NCBI RefSeq assembly: GCF_943734655.1
Contig: NC_071353.1
Location: 79,870,909 to 79,934,908 of the forward strand
DNA from: Sabethes cyaneus
Taxonomy: Eukaryota; Arthropoda; Insecta; Diptera; Culicidae
Direction of reading: 5' to 3'
Length of the DNA: 64,000 nt
This document shows positions 46,310 through 56,485 of the stretch, piece by piece. Each line of letters opens with the position of its first letter. Within the stretch, counting starts at the first letter, position 1. The notes beneath the pieces are model-generated. The model was given only the letters and a program-made list of their open reading frames with translations. It searched no databases and was not told where the DNA came from. The translations under genes were made by a program, and so were the position numbers.

Positions 46310-46985
46310 TAGATGCTCTCCTAGTTCCAGTCTTAAATCAAATTTTAAGTAAAACTTTAATTTCAATTTGAAATCCAATTTCAAGTCGGATTTCTTGGGC
46401 GATGTAAAAAATCAAATTCAATTTCAAATCCTATTTCAAGTCCAATTCGAAGTTCCATTTTAAGTCCGATTTAACTCCAATTTCTGGAAAAGTTGTAAGT
46501 ATAATTTCTAGTCAAATTTTACATCCAATTCAAGGTTAGTTTCAAGTAAAATTTTAAGTTCTCTATTGTGTCCTATTTCAAGTTCAATTTCATGTCTCAT
46601 TATAAGTTCTATTTCATGTGTAATTGCAAGTCCAATTTATATATGTTTTCTAGTCTGAATTGGTCCAAACTGAAGTTTAACTTCGCGTCCAATTTTAAGT
46701 GTAATTTGAAGTCCAAATTCAAGTTCCACTTTTAGTTTAATTTTAAGTTCAATTTAAAGTCTTAAAGTCCAGTTCAAATTTAAGTTGAAATTGATTCAAA
46801 CTGAAGTCCAATATCATTTGATCATCAATAACAATTTGAAGTTCTATTTTAAGTATAATCCCATGCTTAATTCTAAGTTAAATTTCAGTTCCCGTTTCAA
46901 GTTCAATATCAAGTTTAATTTCAGGTTCAATTTTAAGTAAAATTTCAAGTGCAATTCTAGCTCCGATTTTAAAATTAATTTCAAA
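46310..46985. repeat. 12-bp phrase repeat, second block
   Basis: About fifty loosely repeated AATTTCAAGTCC / AATTTTAAGTTC words, strand-biased so that AAGT(C/T) dominates on plus. Same vocabulary as 31,565-31,930. Confidence 0.75.
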
Positions 46986-46989
46986 TGCG

Positions 46990-47230
46990 ATCAATAAGAC
47001 AACTCGCAAGTTGCTGAGAACTATGCGCACTTGCTGAGTGAAGCTTTGCTTTCCTCGATGGAGCTAGCTGTCTTGGCACTCGAAGATGGATGTGGTTGGA
47101 TACGCTAGGCCGTCAACCGCGTTGTTAAGTGAAGAAACGCTGAGTGCATGGAGTGACTTTTGACGGAGATGAACTGGAAGGGGTTGATGAATTCATAAAT
47201 TAGGGATCTCTGGCAACCGCCGTCAATAAT
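46990..47230 (+). pseudogene. RTE endonuclease-region fragment in hAT element
   Basis: Plus-strand AENYAHLLSEALLSSMEL and ALEDGCGWIR parallel AENYARVLNEALPSSEEL and NLEDGWGRIR of the RTE polyprotein on the minus strand at about 15,930-16,050. Opposite in orientation to the left RTE fragment, so the cargo was rearranged or captured twice. Confidence 0.75.
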
Positions 47231-47584
47231 ATGAGTAAGCAGATTCAACGACGCATTCTAGTTATATCAGGTCTACTGTTCCCTTCGTAAGTGATTTCGA
47301 TCAAGAAGCATAAACGCACGCAGTACGCAAAATATAAGTGCATTTGCCGTATTTGAACGCAAGGTGTTGGTAACTGGAAGCAGAGAGCGGCCCAGGCGTA
47401 TAAACCCCGAGCTGCAGGCATTACTTTGAAAGATTCCCATCGTACACCTGCCGGCTGGCATGCTGCACGAATGCACCATCGGCACCAGGTTGAAACTGAC
47501 TTGCGAGTTCTTGATATTGCACAATCCACAATTAAGGGTCATTGGGGCATTGTTGCCTGTTGGTAAAGTTATGATAAAGCAATA

Positions 47585-47650
47585 AATGTTTTTCTGGAAC
47601 TTGACAGATTTCTTGGCGGCTTTTGCACTGGTTTTCGGTGCAATTTCCAT
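47585..47650 (-). pseudogene. Captured histone H2B N-terminal fragment
   Basis: The frame from ATG 47,650 reads MEIAPKTSAKAAKKSVKFQK and then NI. Dipteran H2B starts (M)APKTSGKAAKKSGKAQKNI, so about 16 of 19 residues agree. After NI the frame leaves histone sequence and becomes unrelated (to 47,273). The basic globular body is absent. It lies inside the hAT element, so this looks like gene-fragment capture; the ~100 bp upstream may include H2B 5' flank. Confidence 0.65.
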
Positions 47651-49254
47651 GATAGTTAAGATTGGCTAACTTCTCAGTAGCTCGCTATAGCGTTCATACT
47701 AGAAAGCATTTGGCTCCACAACACGAACGAGCACGAGGCACCTCGGTTAAATTACAATTCTCCTCCAACCATCCCTCAATACAATCCGCATGTCGCACGG
47801 ATCATTAATAACAGGGGCAGTTTGGTCATCGCTGATCTGAAGTCTCCAAAACACTTGTAGAGCAAAGTGTTTAATTTGGTTATCTGTATGGTTGTAGAGG
47901 TACCCCAGTAAACCATTTGGTTTGTATATCTCGATTGCAACTGAGATATACGAAATCATATCTGAACGAAAAAGATATATTTCACGCCATATATAAACAT
48001 ATATGTACCAAAGTGGAGGCGATATACGTGCGAAAATTTTGACAATTATTTGTAATTCTATTTTGCGTAGTTTTTATAACACGCAACTAAATACTCCTGA
48101 ATATATGATTAAGATATAATCAAATATTGCAATCGTCTATACTGCTTTATAATTCACAGTCATGAATTGTATATGAAGACACGCACGACTGCAAGACAAC
48201 TTATTGTTCACTTCGATTTGACTACTCTAATCATTATACAATTCCAATGTGAAATTGACATGAAAACGATTTAATGTGAACGTTCTATTACGATTTTGTG
48301 TTATCTGGGACATTCTCACGGTCATCATATTTGTCCAGCTTTGTATGGCTTGTACCTTCTGTAGCGTAAACAGAAGTGGAAGGGGGTTAAATTAGTTGGT
48401 TTGTCGAATCTAAATCTTCATTCGCATGTTTGGGCAGAAAATGTTCTGATTTTTTAGTTCGACCGATATGGTCACCTCGTTTAATATTCACAAGTTCCAC
48501 TTCTACTGTTTTACCTGACTCACTGCGAATATGCGTGTTATTGAAATAAAACGTCACCATGCGTTTTATTCGTTTATAACGCATATGCAGCTAATATCGA
48601 TAACAAACGATTTTTTATAAGTTGTGCTTTTGTTATTGCATTTAACATTTAAAAGTTGCATAAATAACAATTCAGTTTCACAATACAACTATTGCGTACT
48701 ACTAGCACTTGCGATATAACGTTTAAGTACGTTATTTTTAGTGATCAAAATCAACGATATTTTCGATACAAGAGCGATATTTTTCGAAACCTTTCGAACC
48801 AACATGATCCCGCGAATACAACGCATATTCGCAGTGAGTCAGGTAACACAGTAGCATTTTTGTCTGTAAGGTTGCTGAGTGGTCGATTTCTGGCCGACCC
48901 GGCCGGTTTTTCACTTGCAAAGCCGGTGACTGGTCAATCTGGCAAAAAGTCGGTTTACTGACTTAAGAAAACAGATTTGTACTTTTTGTCCGATTTTTAA
49001 AATTTATTTTTTATTTCCATCATTCCGCTAGATTGTCTAATAAATGTAATAGCAATCCTGAGCAATTCGTTGTAGTTTCCGGTCAAAAGAGTTTAAAACC
49101 GCAGGCCCGCGGACCAGTCCGACATCAGCTATTATTTCGTTCCTAACGAGATTTCGTATGAGTAGGAAAGAGAATCAACAGCAGTAAAAGCATACGCATA
49201 TAATTTTCTAAAAATTAAGCTAAATAATAAACAAAAGTATGGTTTTCGTTGTGG
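47651..49254. other. hAT interior without genes; small inverted repeat
   Basis: Mostly AT-rich. Arms at 48,514-48,545 and 48,821-48,855 (ACTGTTTTACCTGACTCACT versus its complement, then GCGAATATGCGTTG-like) are inverted. A palindromic GGTCGATTTCTGGCCGACCCGG-type segment lies at 48,880-48,905. No coding exon seen. Confidence 0.5.
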
Positions 49255-49410
49255 TTGCGTGTACTCTGCCAGTGTATCGATACCGATATCGATACCACTG
49301 GTATCGATGCTTGCCGCCCGATATTTCAGCCGGATCGATACTTTAAAAAAAATTGAATCGATATTCGAATATCGATGCTTCTCGCAGTATCGCCCAATGC
49401 TAATTTGACA

Positions 49411-50126
49411 GATAAATATTGTCCGTTTTGCGCTCATTCTGACAACCGCAACTGACAATGACAACCGAAACTGACAGTTCTGGCAAAACACTGATACAAA
49501 TTCATCTTGAGAAACACGTAAACATTATGCGTACACGCTGAATTATTTTTAGTCATAACCTGCAAAAATATACATTTAATCACAAAAATTCAAAAATTTA
49601 AAAAGCACATTTAAAATATACATTTCAACGACGCAAACATATATTTTTTAGAGTTAGCAATGTAAATACGAATTATATTGACATGGAAAAGGTTATAAAA
49701 AGCATCCTATTAGAATCAAACATAGAGCTGCTGTGAGCTAGACAGAGTATCTAACTAAATCGTGCAGTAGTTTAAAAACCTACTCAACTCGTAGTGAACT
49801 ACATGTACTTGCTACCCCTATCGGGGCTGGTGACGGTCAGTTTCATCACTGATACTAAATGTCATCTTGCAAAATAGTCTCATGCGTTCTTTGTAAGTCT
49901 CGTCATTTTGAAATCCCAGATGACGGACTATTGTTTAGCATTTTAGATGAAAACCCTTGCAATTAGACTTTTTTAGAACGGGTCTAACTGCCAGTACACT
50001 CAAAAAAATATAAACGTATATGCTATTGGGATACACTAATAAAACAGTGCAATAGATTATACCCGTTACAATTTATTATGCTACACATACAAAGTATTAT
50101 TTTCTATGCATCAAATTGACATGACG
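49411..50126. other. Non-coding stretch, nothing recognised
   Basis: Repeated CCGMAACTGACA words near 49,445-49,480; otherwise AT-rich without coding character. Confidence 0.45.
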
Positions 50127-50131
50127 TTTAA

Positions 50132-50459
50132 CCACAGAGAACAGACATCCAAGCGAAAGGTCCCCACTTGGATAAAACTTATATCAAATTAGTTGGGAAA
50201 CTATAGTGATGGTGTCGCTAAAGGCGCATAAAATTCCACACTAAACTCACAACAGCTAACTTCTGGCGCTAACATAACGCATATAGTCCATATATACTAG
50301 CGCCAGAGGAGCCAAAGGTTGTCAGTGTGCGAATCAAAAGAATCATTTAGTTGGGAAACTATAGTGTGGTGACGCTAGCATATTAGGTGATTTTAATTTG
50401 AAATTTTATCCAAGAATTCCCAGAAAATTTGTTCCTGAATGGATGTCTGTTCTCTGTGG
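50132..50459. mobile_element. MITE with TTAA-type target duplication
   Basis: 328 bp, TIR CCACAGAGAACAGACATCCA perfect at both ends, flanked by TTTAA at 50,127-50,131 and 50,460-50,464. A TTAA target suggests piggyBac- or Kolobok-type mobilisation. The interior has an AGTTGGGAAACTATAGTG direct repeat (50,190 and 50,352) and AGCGCCAGA words. Non-coding. Confidence 0.85.
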
Positions 50460-50893
50460 TTTAACCATGATCCTTATGTGTTCCTCACATAACGCAAATA
50501 TGCTTTACATTTATTACGGATTACATAACATCTCATCACCTATCACATAAATATTTACCTTTTAATGGGTATCAAAATTAATATTACGTTTCCGTGCATA
50601 TAAATACAAACAGAATTTAATATTATAAATTATGAATTGCAACGTAATATTCAATGATTAAAATGATAAAATGTAAGTTGATAATTCATTTGCTGTATGT
50701 AATATTACATTGGATGTGATATTAAATTTTATTAAAGAATAAAAATATTGTGCTTTGCAAGAAATCTTTTCATTCTCGGAAAGTTCATAGCAAGCTGTCA
50801 AAATAATTCTGTATTGAGCGAAGCTGACGAATTTTCGTTAATTGAATATCGATATTTTTCACATATCGATACGTATACTCAGCTGAGAGCATA

Positions 50894-51204
50894 CCCAGGT
50901 AACCAATAAGCATTTCCAATGCAATTTAAATGCAAGCCAATAAGCATTTAAGTTGCCTTAAATGCTATCTAAATGCTATTTTGGCAAAATATGCGGCTAC
51001 TTTACTGCTAGCCATCTTATAGTGCTGACAATGCTTATTTGCAGCTAGTTACCAACAAGAAGAATTTAAATAGAATTGTGGATGCCAATTTGCAACAGTT
51101 ATGCAATCAAAATGCAGATAAACAGCAACCTGCAGTATAAAACGCCAGGGATGCTAATAAACGATTGATTTACTGCTTATACTAATGCTTATTGGTTACT
51201 TGGG
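50894..51204. mobile_element. MITE with TA duplication (TIR CCCARGTAACCAATAAGC)
   Basis: 311 bp, 21-bp TIRs with one mismatch, TA at 50,892-50,893 and 51,205-51,206. Internally rich in AATGC/GCATT words. Tc1/mariner-like by target site. Confidence 0.85.
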
Positions 51205-51329
51205 TAATCAGCAAAAATGCTCGCATCACGTGACGATCTGCATTTTACATTTGTTTTATAACACTCCGTTTGACTTGTTTTATAACGTGTTAACATTTAC
51301 AAAGCTGTTATATGCATGCCGCAATCAAC

Positions 51330-51403
51330 TATTTCGAAAAAAAAACTATCGATATTTCGTTCACGAATATCGGTACCAGTTATATCGATACATTATCGCC
51401 CAA
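51330..51403. mobile_element. Truncated terminus related to the 45.55-kb hAT element
   Basis: ATATCGATACATTATCGCCC followed by AATGCT parallels the right end of that element. A TATCGATA-rich patch near 50,845-50,875 may be part of the same decayed copy. The matching left end is not seen. Confidence 0.6.
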
Positions 51404-51531
51404 TGCTGACCTCGCCAAATATTGAAGGATGTGCTTTTGTCCAGAGCTGCCATACAAATAGATTAATTTCTATTGTTTAGATATTTGCAACCCCATTCCG
51501 TACTTCTTAAATTTTGTTACTATATTTACAC

Positions 51532-51828
51532 TTTTGTGTTTGACGAGGTGTTCGGGTATAGAAATAAACTATCCCTCATAGGGAGCGAAAGACACGGTAT
51601 TTAACATATAAAACGTGTATTATCTTACTGGCTAAAACATGTCGCGTGTAACGCTCTACTGGTTAATATAAAAACGGAAGTCATTTTACTATGACAGTTA
51701 TCACACACACATATAAGCGCCTACCAGCATCATCCTATAGTGACAGGGAACTGTCACTGGAGAGCCCAGCGTCGTACGGAGCGCTCATACAGGTGGGGCA
51801 CTCCGACAGAATAGAGTCGTCTCCAACA
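51532..51828 (-). repeat. 3' LTR
   Basis: 297 bp, starting TGTTGGAGACGACTC on the minus strand and ending CAAACACAAAA. Identical by eye to 56,486-56,782. The polypurine tract AAGAGGGGAGA lies immediately upstream (51,829-51,840 on plus as TCTCCCCTCTTA). Confidence 0.95.
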
Positions 51829-51840
51829 TCTCCCCTCTTA
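51829..51840 (-). promoter_or_regulatory. Polypurine tract for plus-strand priming
   Basis: TAAGAGGGGAGA on the minus strand, abutting the 3' LTR start TGTTGG. Standard position for the plus-strand primer of LTR retroelements. Confidence 0.85.
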
Positions 51841-54800
51841 ATAAAGGTGGTACGGGTCGAACCACTTCGGCGGCCTTCGATTTCTGGAAGATCGCCGAGG
51901 AACTCTTTCCACCGGATCTGCCTCAACTGCTGATTCAAATTCGGTTGAAGCTGATGATGTTGATGTTGACGTTGATGGAGACTGGATAGACGACAACGGA
52001 CTCAACACCGGATTCTGCGGCTGGTCAGGCCGCGGACTAGACACTGCTTGCTGTGGTGTAGAAGTTTGCAATGTTCCAGACGATTGTGTAGCAGCTGGCT
52101 CGGATACTGGCGCAGCTGGATCAGGAAGTGAAGCTAGAGAGGCCAGACCAGGTTCTGGCAAGTTCCAGCCTTCAAGTAGAACATCCAAGGCTAGCTTCTG
52201 TTTGCAACTGCTGACTGGGTTCGCTGACTGGCTGGGTACTGAATCGGTCACGGTTCGGCTTCGTAACTGATTGATGTGTGAACGTAGCATTCGGTGATTC
52301 TCAATCCACACATTGTACATGACGTCTCCCAGGCGTTGACACACGACACCTGGTGCCCATTTCCAACAGTTTCGTGTATAGACCTTGGCGTAGACTAGAT
52401 CGCTTTTACTGAAGCACCTTGGCTGTTTGTCCGGAATGGCTTTTGGTTCCGGCTTCCGAACTGGTGGCGGACGAAGCAACTCGAGGCACGTTCGGATTTG
52501 ACGTCCAAACATGACTTTAGATGGTGATTTGCTTTCCGGTAAAGAGCGGTTTGGCGTGCTCCGGTAGGTCAGCAAGAATATGTCCAAAGCTTCTTCGATG
52601 TCTCCTCTCCCCTCTTGAATTTTCTTGACGGTGCGTTTGAACGTATCCACGAATCGTTCGGCTTGCCCGTTCGACTGTGGATGGAACGGGGCTGTTCGTA
52701 CGTGTTCGATTCCATTTGACATACAGAAATCGGCGAACTGAGCACTGGTGAACTGCGTTCCATTGTCCGATACTAAAATTTCGGGCATCCCAAGACGAGC
52801 AAATAATCCACGCAGGATACTGATAGTAGCGTGAGCAGTAATACGTCGAGTTTGTACCACTTCAGGCCACTTAGAGAAGCTATCGACGGCGATGAGATAA
52901 TATTCGCCTTCGACTGGACCGGCGAAATCGACATGCACTCGTTGCCACGGACCAGATGCTTTGGCCCATGGGACAGGATCCATGTGAGGAGGAGATCGCG
53001 CGACGGACGCACAATGCGGGCAAGTCTTGACGTAGGCCTGTACTTCTTCGTCGAGCGAGGGCCAGTACACATAGCTTCTGGAGAGTGCCTTCATCCTGTG
53101 GATGCCAGGATGTCCGAGGTGTAGTTGTTTCAGGCACTGCTTGCGGTACTGGGATGGAATAACGAGTCGTTCTCCGAACAGGATGCATCCGTCCACTAGG
53201 CTGAGCGATTCTTGTCTGGCTTGGAACCGCTTGAGTTCCGGTTCGATGAGTTGCGATTGTGGCCAACCATCACGGATGTACCGAAAAACCTTGCGAAGGA
53301 GTGGATCGGACTGCGTACCCTGTGCGACGACTCTGAAACTGAGAGGAAGAGTGTTAGCTGAACATGAGGCCACAGACCTGATATCGTCTTCGAGGCGGAT
53401 GCTGGCGATGACGTAGTCTTCCTCTGGTTTCGCATGTTGATCGATGAGACGTGATAGGACATCAGCGTTACCGAACTTGTTGGTCGCCACGTACTCGATC
53501 TCGAAGTCATACAGTAGTAGGGTTAAGGCAAATCGTTGAAGTCTGTTGGCAGTGTAGACTGGAATGCCTTTCTTGGATCCGAAGATTCGCAGCAGTGGAG
53601 CGTGGTCAGTTTGCAGACGGAAATGCCGACCAAACAGCATTTTGTGGAACTTGGTGACAGCAAATATAATGGCCAGACCTTCGCGATCCGGCTGACTGTA
53701 GTTTTGTTCCGCCTTGGTGAGTGCTCTTGAAGCGTGCTGCACCACTTTTACTGAACCATCTGGAAAAATGTGGCTGATCGTTGCTCCGAGGCCAATGGAT
53801 GAAGCATCAGCTGTCACAATGATGTCCAACTTCGGATTGTAGTGGGTGAGAAGCAGGTCCGACGAGAGAATTCGTTTGAAATTGTCGAATGTTTGCTGAC
53901 AATCTTGATTCCACTCGAATTTTGCTTCTGACTTGAGCAGGTTGTCGAGAGGATAGCGCAACATCCGCATGTTCGGCACAAACTTTCCATAATAGTTGAT
54001 TGCACCGAGGAACGAGCGGACGCCAGAGACGTCAGTGGGAGGCGATAGCTTGGTAATCGCTTCTATTTTCGATGGATCCGGGCGCAACCCTTTTTGGTCG
54101 ATGACGTGGCCCAGATACTGAATCTGACGTTTTCGGAATGAACATTTTTCCGCTCGGATCGTAAATCCGAAATCTTCAATGCGCTGTAGGACCGCTTTCA
54201 GATTACGGTCGTGCTCCTCTTCGTTTTCACCACCGACTGCGACGTCGTCCATATAGCCGGATGTTCCCTTGAGACCGGCGAGCATCGTGTCGATGAGCTG
54301 CTGGAATGCTCCTGGAGCGATCTTCACACCTGGTGGGAGGCGGTTGTAGTGGTACAGTCCACGGTGAGTGTTTACCGTTAACAGACCACGGCTTGCTTCA
54401 TCAATTTCCACCTGCAGGAAAGCATCGGAGAGATCAATCTGGCTGAATACTTTGCAGTTAGCCAGTTTGGCGAAAATATCCTCCGGAAGGGGAAGCGGGT
54501 ATTGATGAGGTTGCAAGGCGGCATTCAGTCCCGTCGAATAGTCTCCGCAGATCCTAATCGAACCGTTTGCCTTGCGCACTACCACTATCGGAGCGGCCCA
54601 CTCCGAATAATCCACCGGCGAAATGATATTCAATTGCTCGAGACGATCGAGCTCTTGATTCACAGTGTCTAGCATTGCATACGCAACAGGACGTTTCGGG
54701 CAGAAAACTGGTTTGCACTGTTCTTTCAGTTCCAGGTTTATTTTAGTCTTTTGGCACAGGCCAAGCTTTTCACTGAACAGCTTCGGGAATGTTTTTTTCA

Positions 54801-55587
54801 GGGAATTAATAGGTACTGGGGAACTGGATACTTGACGACAAAATGTATCCATCGGCACTGACCATAGTCCGAAACTGTCCACTAAATCAGATCCGAGAAG
54901 TTGCAATTGTTTATCTGTCACACGTATCACTGCATTGCGGGTTTTGTTTCCAATAGTAATGTCACAACAAAATTCACCCGCAAGAGGCAAAACACTTCCC
55001 GAAGCTGTTTTAGCTTTCACTGTTGCTGGCACTAACGCTGGACTTCCAATCTTCCGCCAAATATTTTTATCGATCACTGTTATGTCGGAGGCTGTATCAA
55101 GCTGCAACTGCGTCTCACCGCCGGGGAACGATACTGGAACAAATCTGCGTGTTTCGACACCACAAACATTCACTGTTACAATTTTGCTGGATACTGTATA
55201 CTTTTTCCGATTCTTTGATGATCTTCGCGACTTCGCACTTGCACAGAATCCTTCCCGATGCCCGATTATGCCACAATCGGAACATTTATGACTCTTAAAC
55301 GTGCAATAGCGAGTGTAATGAAACGAGCCACAAAACCAACACGGTGATTTGGGTTTGTTTTTGCCGTTTTTGCTATCACTTGTATCGGTTTTGGTTGCCA
55401 GATTTTCTCGTTTCCTGAAATGACGTTTCACTGCATTGACTTGACCGAAACCAGAAGCAGTCTCGATCATTGCGTTATCGTGTCGAAGGTTGTCTAATCG
55501 CTGGCTTTCCTCCGACAACTGTTCTAGAGTGACGTCATGTTTTTCCTCGATTTTTTGAGAGGAGTCGCGTTCGTAGTTCAGCGTCAT
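51838..55587 (-). CDS. pol: Ty3-type pol polyprotein
   Basis: 1,249 codons, uninterrupted. Near residues 80-120 there are two zinc knuckles (CWFCGSFHYTRYC and CSDCGIIGHREGFC). An aspartic protease follows (LDTASDITVI, ~160-170). RT shows GVKIAPGAFQQLIDTML and the catalytic YMDDVAVGG (~440-450). RNase H has TADASSIGLGATI and YSQPDREGLA. Integrase has the HPGIHRMK...CPHC H2C2 finger, then DFAGPV, SDNGTQF and the HPQSNGQAER block carrying the DDE residues. The tail is Ser/Pro-rich. Length and motif set are complete for the family. Made as a gag-pol fusion by -1 shift; the first ATG in the frame is probably not the true start. Confidence 0.95.
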   Translation of the reverse strand: MTLNYERDSSQKIEEKHDVTLEQLSEESQRLDNLRHDNAMIETASGFGQVNAVKRHFRKRENLATKTDTSDSKNGKNKPKSPCWFCGSFHYTRYCTFKSHKCSDCGIIGHREGFCASAKSRRSSKNRKKYTVSSKIVTVNVCGVETRRFVPVSFPGGETQLQLDTASDITVIDKNIWRKIGSPALVPATVKAKTASGSVLPLAGEFCCDITIGNKTRNAVIRVTDKQLQLLGSDLVDSFGLWSVPMDTFCRQVSSSPVPINSLKKTFPKLFSEKLGLCQKTKINLELKEQCKPVFCPKRPVAYAMLDTVNQELDRLEQLNIISPVDYSEWAAPIVVVRKANGSIRICGDYSTGLNAALQPHQYPLPLPEDIFAKLANCKVFSQIDLSDAFLQVEIDEASRGLLTVNTHRGLYHYNRLPPGVKIAPGAFQQLIDTMLAGLKGTSGYMDDVAVGGENEEEHDRNLKAVLQRIEDFGFTIRAEKCSFRKRQIQYLGHVIDQKGLRPDPSKIEAITKLSPPTDVSGVRSFLGAINYYGKFVPNMRMLRYPLDNLLKSEAKFEWNQDCQQTFDNFKRILSSDLLLTHYNPKLDIIVTADASSIGLGATISHIFPDGSVKVVQHASRALTKAEQNYSQPDREGLAIIFAVTKFHKMLFGRHFRLQTDHAPLLRIFGSKKGIPVYTANRLQRFALTLLLYDFEIEYVATNKFGNADVLSRLIDQHAKPEEDYVIASIRLEDDIRSVASCSANTLPLSFRVVAQGTQSDPLLRKVFRYIRDGWPQSQLIEPELKRFQARQESLSLVDGCILFGERLVIPSQYRKQCLKQLHLGHPGIHRMKALSRSYVYWPSLDEEVQAYVKTCPHCASVARSPPHMDPVPWAKASGPWQRVHVDFAGPVEGEYYLIAVDSFSKWPEVVQTRRITAHATISILRGLFARLGMPEILVSDNGTQFTSAQFADFCMSNGIEHVRTAPFHPQSNGQAERFVDTFKRTVKKIQEGRGDIEEALDIFLLTYRSTPNRSLPESKSPSKVMFGRQIRTCLELLRPPPVRKPEPKAIPDKQPRCFSKSDLVYAKVYTRNCWKWAPGVVCQRLGDVMYNVWIENHRMLRSHINQLRSRTVTDSVPSQSANPVSSCKQKLALDVLLEGWNLPEPGLASLASLPDPAAPVSEPAATQSSGTLQTSTPQQAVSSPRPDQPQNPVLSPLSSIQSPSTSTSTSSASTEFESAVEADPVERVPRRSSRNRRPPKWFDPYHLY

Positions 55588-56377
55588 TTTCTGATTTGAG
55601 TCCGCAGACGTAAATTAGACACTTAAACTCTTCTTCGGTGAGCTTTCCTAGCTCGAACTGGACACAGGATTTATTCACTCGGCAGGCAAACGCAACGTGA
55701 TCCTCCGTCGGATTTTTGAAAACTTGAAGGCATCTATACCGACGACTGATAACGGACTCTTTCGCACTAAAAAGCCCATTTAATTTCTCCACTGTTTGGG
55801 CGAATGTAAAATCCTTTGGCAACTTGGGAAGGATAAAACTGGCATACCTTTCGTGTTCCACTGCACCCATCTTCCGTAAGAGTAGACGGACTTTGGCTGG
55901 GTCATCTAAACGAAAGGCGTCTTTCGCAAAGAGATCATCGTAGCGCGAATACCAACTAGCGAAAGTGAGATTGCTTTCTACTTCATAATGAAACTCTTTG
56001 ATGTTCCCCGCAAGAGAGTCCAAAATTTGTTCGGGGTTAGGTGGTACTTGCACATTTATTGATGACGTTATGGTGCGAAGGAATGCCTGATGCCGTTCTT
56101 CGCTCTGCTGGAACCGTTCTTCCGATCGCTGTTCATTCTGCTGTTGCCGGAGAAGAAGCTGGTTCAACTGCTGCTGATATTGTGCCTGCTGCTGCTGCAT
56201 CATGTGCATCATCTGTGCGAAGAGGTTATCTGTGGACTGCTGCTGTTGCTGCGGGTGCGGAGGAGGTACGAACGGTGGTTGCTGCTGCTGTTGAGGGACC
56301 TGTCCGGGATGTTGCTGGATCCGCTGACGGTCCGCATCTTGGAGCTGCGGCTGGCCGTTTTCCTGGGAGAATGACAT
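55535..56377 (-). CDS. gag: Ty3-type gag protein
   Basis: 280 codons from ATG 56,377. The N-terminal ~100 residues are Gln/Pro-rich (QQ repeats) and probably disordered or coiled. The body (FHYEVESNLTFASWYSRYDD, KVRLLLRKMGA, FAQTVEKLNGLF, DHVAFACRVNKSCVQFELG) resembles retrotransposon gag/capsid regions. No CCHC in gag itself; the knuckles lie past the frameshift in the pol frame, an arrangement seen in several Ty3 lineages. Intact. Confidence 0.9.
   Translation of the reverse strand: MSFSQENGQPQLQDADRQRIQQHPGQVPQQQQQPPFVPPPHPQQQQQSTDNLFAQMMHMMQQQQAQYQQQLNQLLLRQQQNEQRSEERFQQSEERHQAFLRTITSSINVQVPPNPEQILDSLAGNIKEFHYEVESNLTFASWYSRYDDLFAKDAFRLDDPAKVRLLLRKMGAVEHERYASFILPKLPKDFTFAQTVEKLNGLFSAKESVISRRYRCLQVFKNPTEDHVAFACRVNKSCVQFELGKLTEEEFKCLIYVCGLKSENDAELRTRLLSKNRGKT
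55550..55556 (-). promoter_or_regulatory. Probable -1 ribosomal frameshift heptamer
   Basis: On the minus strand the gag/pol overlap (55,535-55,587) contains TCA AAA AAT in the gag frame, giving A AAA AAT, a match to the X XXY YYZ slippery rule. The gag stop TGA lies 12 nt downstream. A shift here joins gag to the pol frame (SQKIEEKHD). Confidence 0.75.
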
Positions 56378-56467
56378 CTCTCCCCTCCGTCTTTTGCGTG
56401 GGGGTGACGGAATTGTTGGTTATATTTTCCACGATCACTGACACTCGCGAAAACCGCAAAACAAAAC

Positions 56468-56485
56468 CGACCCAATCGTCGCCAC
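56468..56485 (-). promoter_or_regulatory. Primer binding site
   Basis: Next to the 5' LTR end the minus strand reads GTGGCGACGATTGGG. TGGCGACG starting one base after the LTR is a usual primer-site form in mag-like Ty3 elements; the matching tRNA is not determined. Confidence 0.7.

Larger units (their letters stand above)
45552..49402. mobile_element. hAT-type element (TIR TAGCATTGGGCGATACTG), 3.85 kb
   Basis: 18-bp perfect TIRs with an 8-bp target duplication ATTTGACA (45,544-45,551 and 49,403-49,410). Ends are rich in TATCGATAC words, typical subterminal hAT repeats. Cargo: RTE pieces (45,740-46,230 and 46,990-47,230), a 12-bp phrase repeat (46,310-46,985) and a histone H2B fragment (47,585-47,650). 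No transposase seen; non-autonomous. The GGGCGATA-type terminus is common in hAT families. Confidence 0.92.

Noticed and set aside
47273..47584. Continuation of the H2B frame, considered as more histone (H3 or H2A) sequence
   Set aside because: No match to any histone core motif on either strand after the NI residues.
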